The notes under the pieces are model-generated. The model was not told the DNA's origin, made no database searches, and saw nothing but the letters and a program-made list of their open reading frames with translations. A stretch of DNA of 8,426 nt from NCBI GenBank assembly GCA_937898535.1, contig CALDKP010000157.1, forward strand, positions 1-8,426, read 5' to 3'. Origin of the DNA: an uncultured Sphingomonadales bacterium (GTDB taxonomy: Bacteria; Pseudomonadota; Alphaproteobacteria; Sphingomonadales; Sphingomonadaceae). Both the position numbers and the translations under genes were made by a program. Below, piece after piece: positions 8,153-8,426 of the stretch (its first letter is position 1; each line of letters starts with the position of its first letter).

Positions 8153-8426
8153 TCACGCTTGGCGTGCAAAGCGCCAGGCCAACTCGGCCATGGGACGGGC
8201 GCCTGCGCCTGAGCTTTTGGCCTGGTCGCTGGAGGCTGTGCCGTCTTCGACGCGTTTGGCAATGCCTTGCAAGATGGCCGCGATGCGGAACATGTTGTAG
8301 GCCAGGTAGAAGTTCCAGTCCTTGGCCAGCACCTCGGGCGTGGTGAAGCCAGTGCGCTCGCAATAACGGCGGATGTATTCGGCTTCCGAGGGAATGCCCA
8401 AAGCTTCAAAGTCCAATCCGCCGATG
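8153..8426 (-). CDS. APH-fold phosphotransferase, C-terminal fragment cut by the window edge
   Basis: About 90 C-terminal codons of a second kinase of the ACAD10/11-LvaA type are visible, ending at the TGA at 8153-8155. The frame is open to the right edge (Ile-Gly-Gly-Leu-Asp-Phe...), so the TTG at 8414-8416 is an internal Leu and not a start. The kinase catalytic loop lies outside the window. Identity comes from the tail: ALGIPSEAEYIRRYCERTG, then FYLAYNMFRIAAILQGIAKR, then VEDGTASS. This segment matches the complete kinase at 4681-5763, with 20 of 28 identical residues across its residues 307-334. Codons are strongly GCC/CCC biased, like the first quarter of the dehydrogenase that follows and unlike the genes further left. 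It lies 42 nt upstream of the dehydrogenase, the arrangement expected for a kinase-ACAD pair. Confidence 0.88.
   Translation of the reverse strand, partial: IGGLDFEALGIPSEAEYIRRYCERTGFTTPEVLAKDWNFYLAYNMFRIAAILQGIAKRVEDGTASSDQAKSSGAGARPMAELAWRFARQA

Noticed and set aside
8153..8416. Complete 87-residue small protein starting at TTG 8416
   Set aside because: The frame is open to the window edge, and the sequence is the tail of a kinase homologous to the 360-residue gene, so it is a fragment.

Overview
The window looks like chromosomal DNA from an alphaproteobacterium, most likely a sphingomonad (Sphingomonadales). This rests on the protein style, on ispG followed by small coupled genes, and on a dispersed palindromic repeat whose translation reads RHPELVSGS, a signature I associate with that group. 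No database search was possible. The last ~630 bases (about 7.8 kb to the right edge) have a different codon style, with CCC and GCC preferred. They look more like a Burkholderiales-type betaproteobacterium, so the contig may be a natural recombinant or an assembly chimera.

Left block (+ strand, 1-1733): the 3' end of ispG (isoprenoid precursor synthesis), a GNAT acetyltransferase that overlaps its stop codon, and a ten-helix DMT/EamA exporter 2 nt further on. A weak intrinsic terminator and a 91-bp repeat with inverted ends (1778-1868) fill the gap between this block and the convergent operon.

Main block (- strand, 8426 down to 1893): a tightly packed catabolic operon, read in transcription order. 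It holds the C-terminus of an APH-fold phosphotransferase, an acyl-CoA dehydrogenase of the ACAD10/11 type, a zinc alcohol dehydrogenase, a second complete APH-fold phosphotransferase, a DHRS4-like SDR, an NAD-type SDR, and a beta-lactamase-fold serine hydrolase. Four junctions are 4-bp stop/start overlaps.

The pairing of an APH-type kinase with an ACAD10/11-type dehydrogenase is the split bacterial counterpart of human ACAD10/ACAD11 and of LvaA/LvaC in the Pseudomonas putida levulinate pathway. There, 4-hydroxyacyl-CoA is phosphorylated and then eliminated or isomerised into beta-oxidation. With two SDRs, a Zn-ADH and an esterase or lactonase-like hydrolase alongside, the operon plausibly breaks down a hydroxylated or keto fatty acid, lactone or ester. 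The substrate is not determined by the sequence. No acyl-CoA synthetase, LvaB-like protein, regulator or promoter for the operon is visible, and its 5' end lies beyond the right edge.

No tRNA, rRNA, CRISPR, insertion sequence or phage gene was seen.
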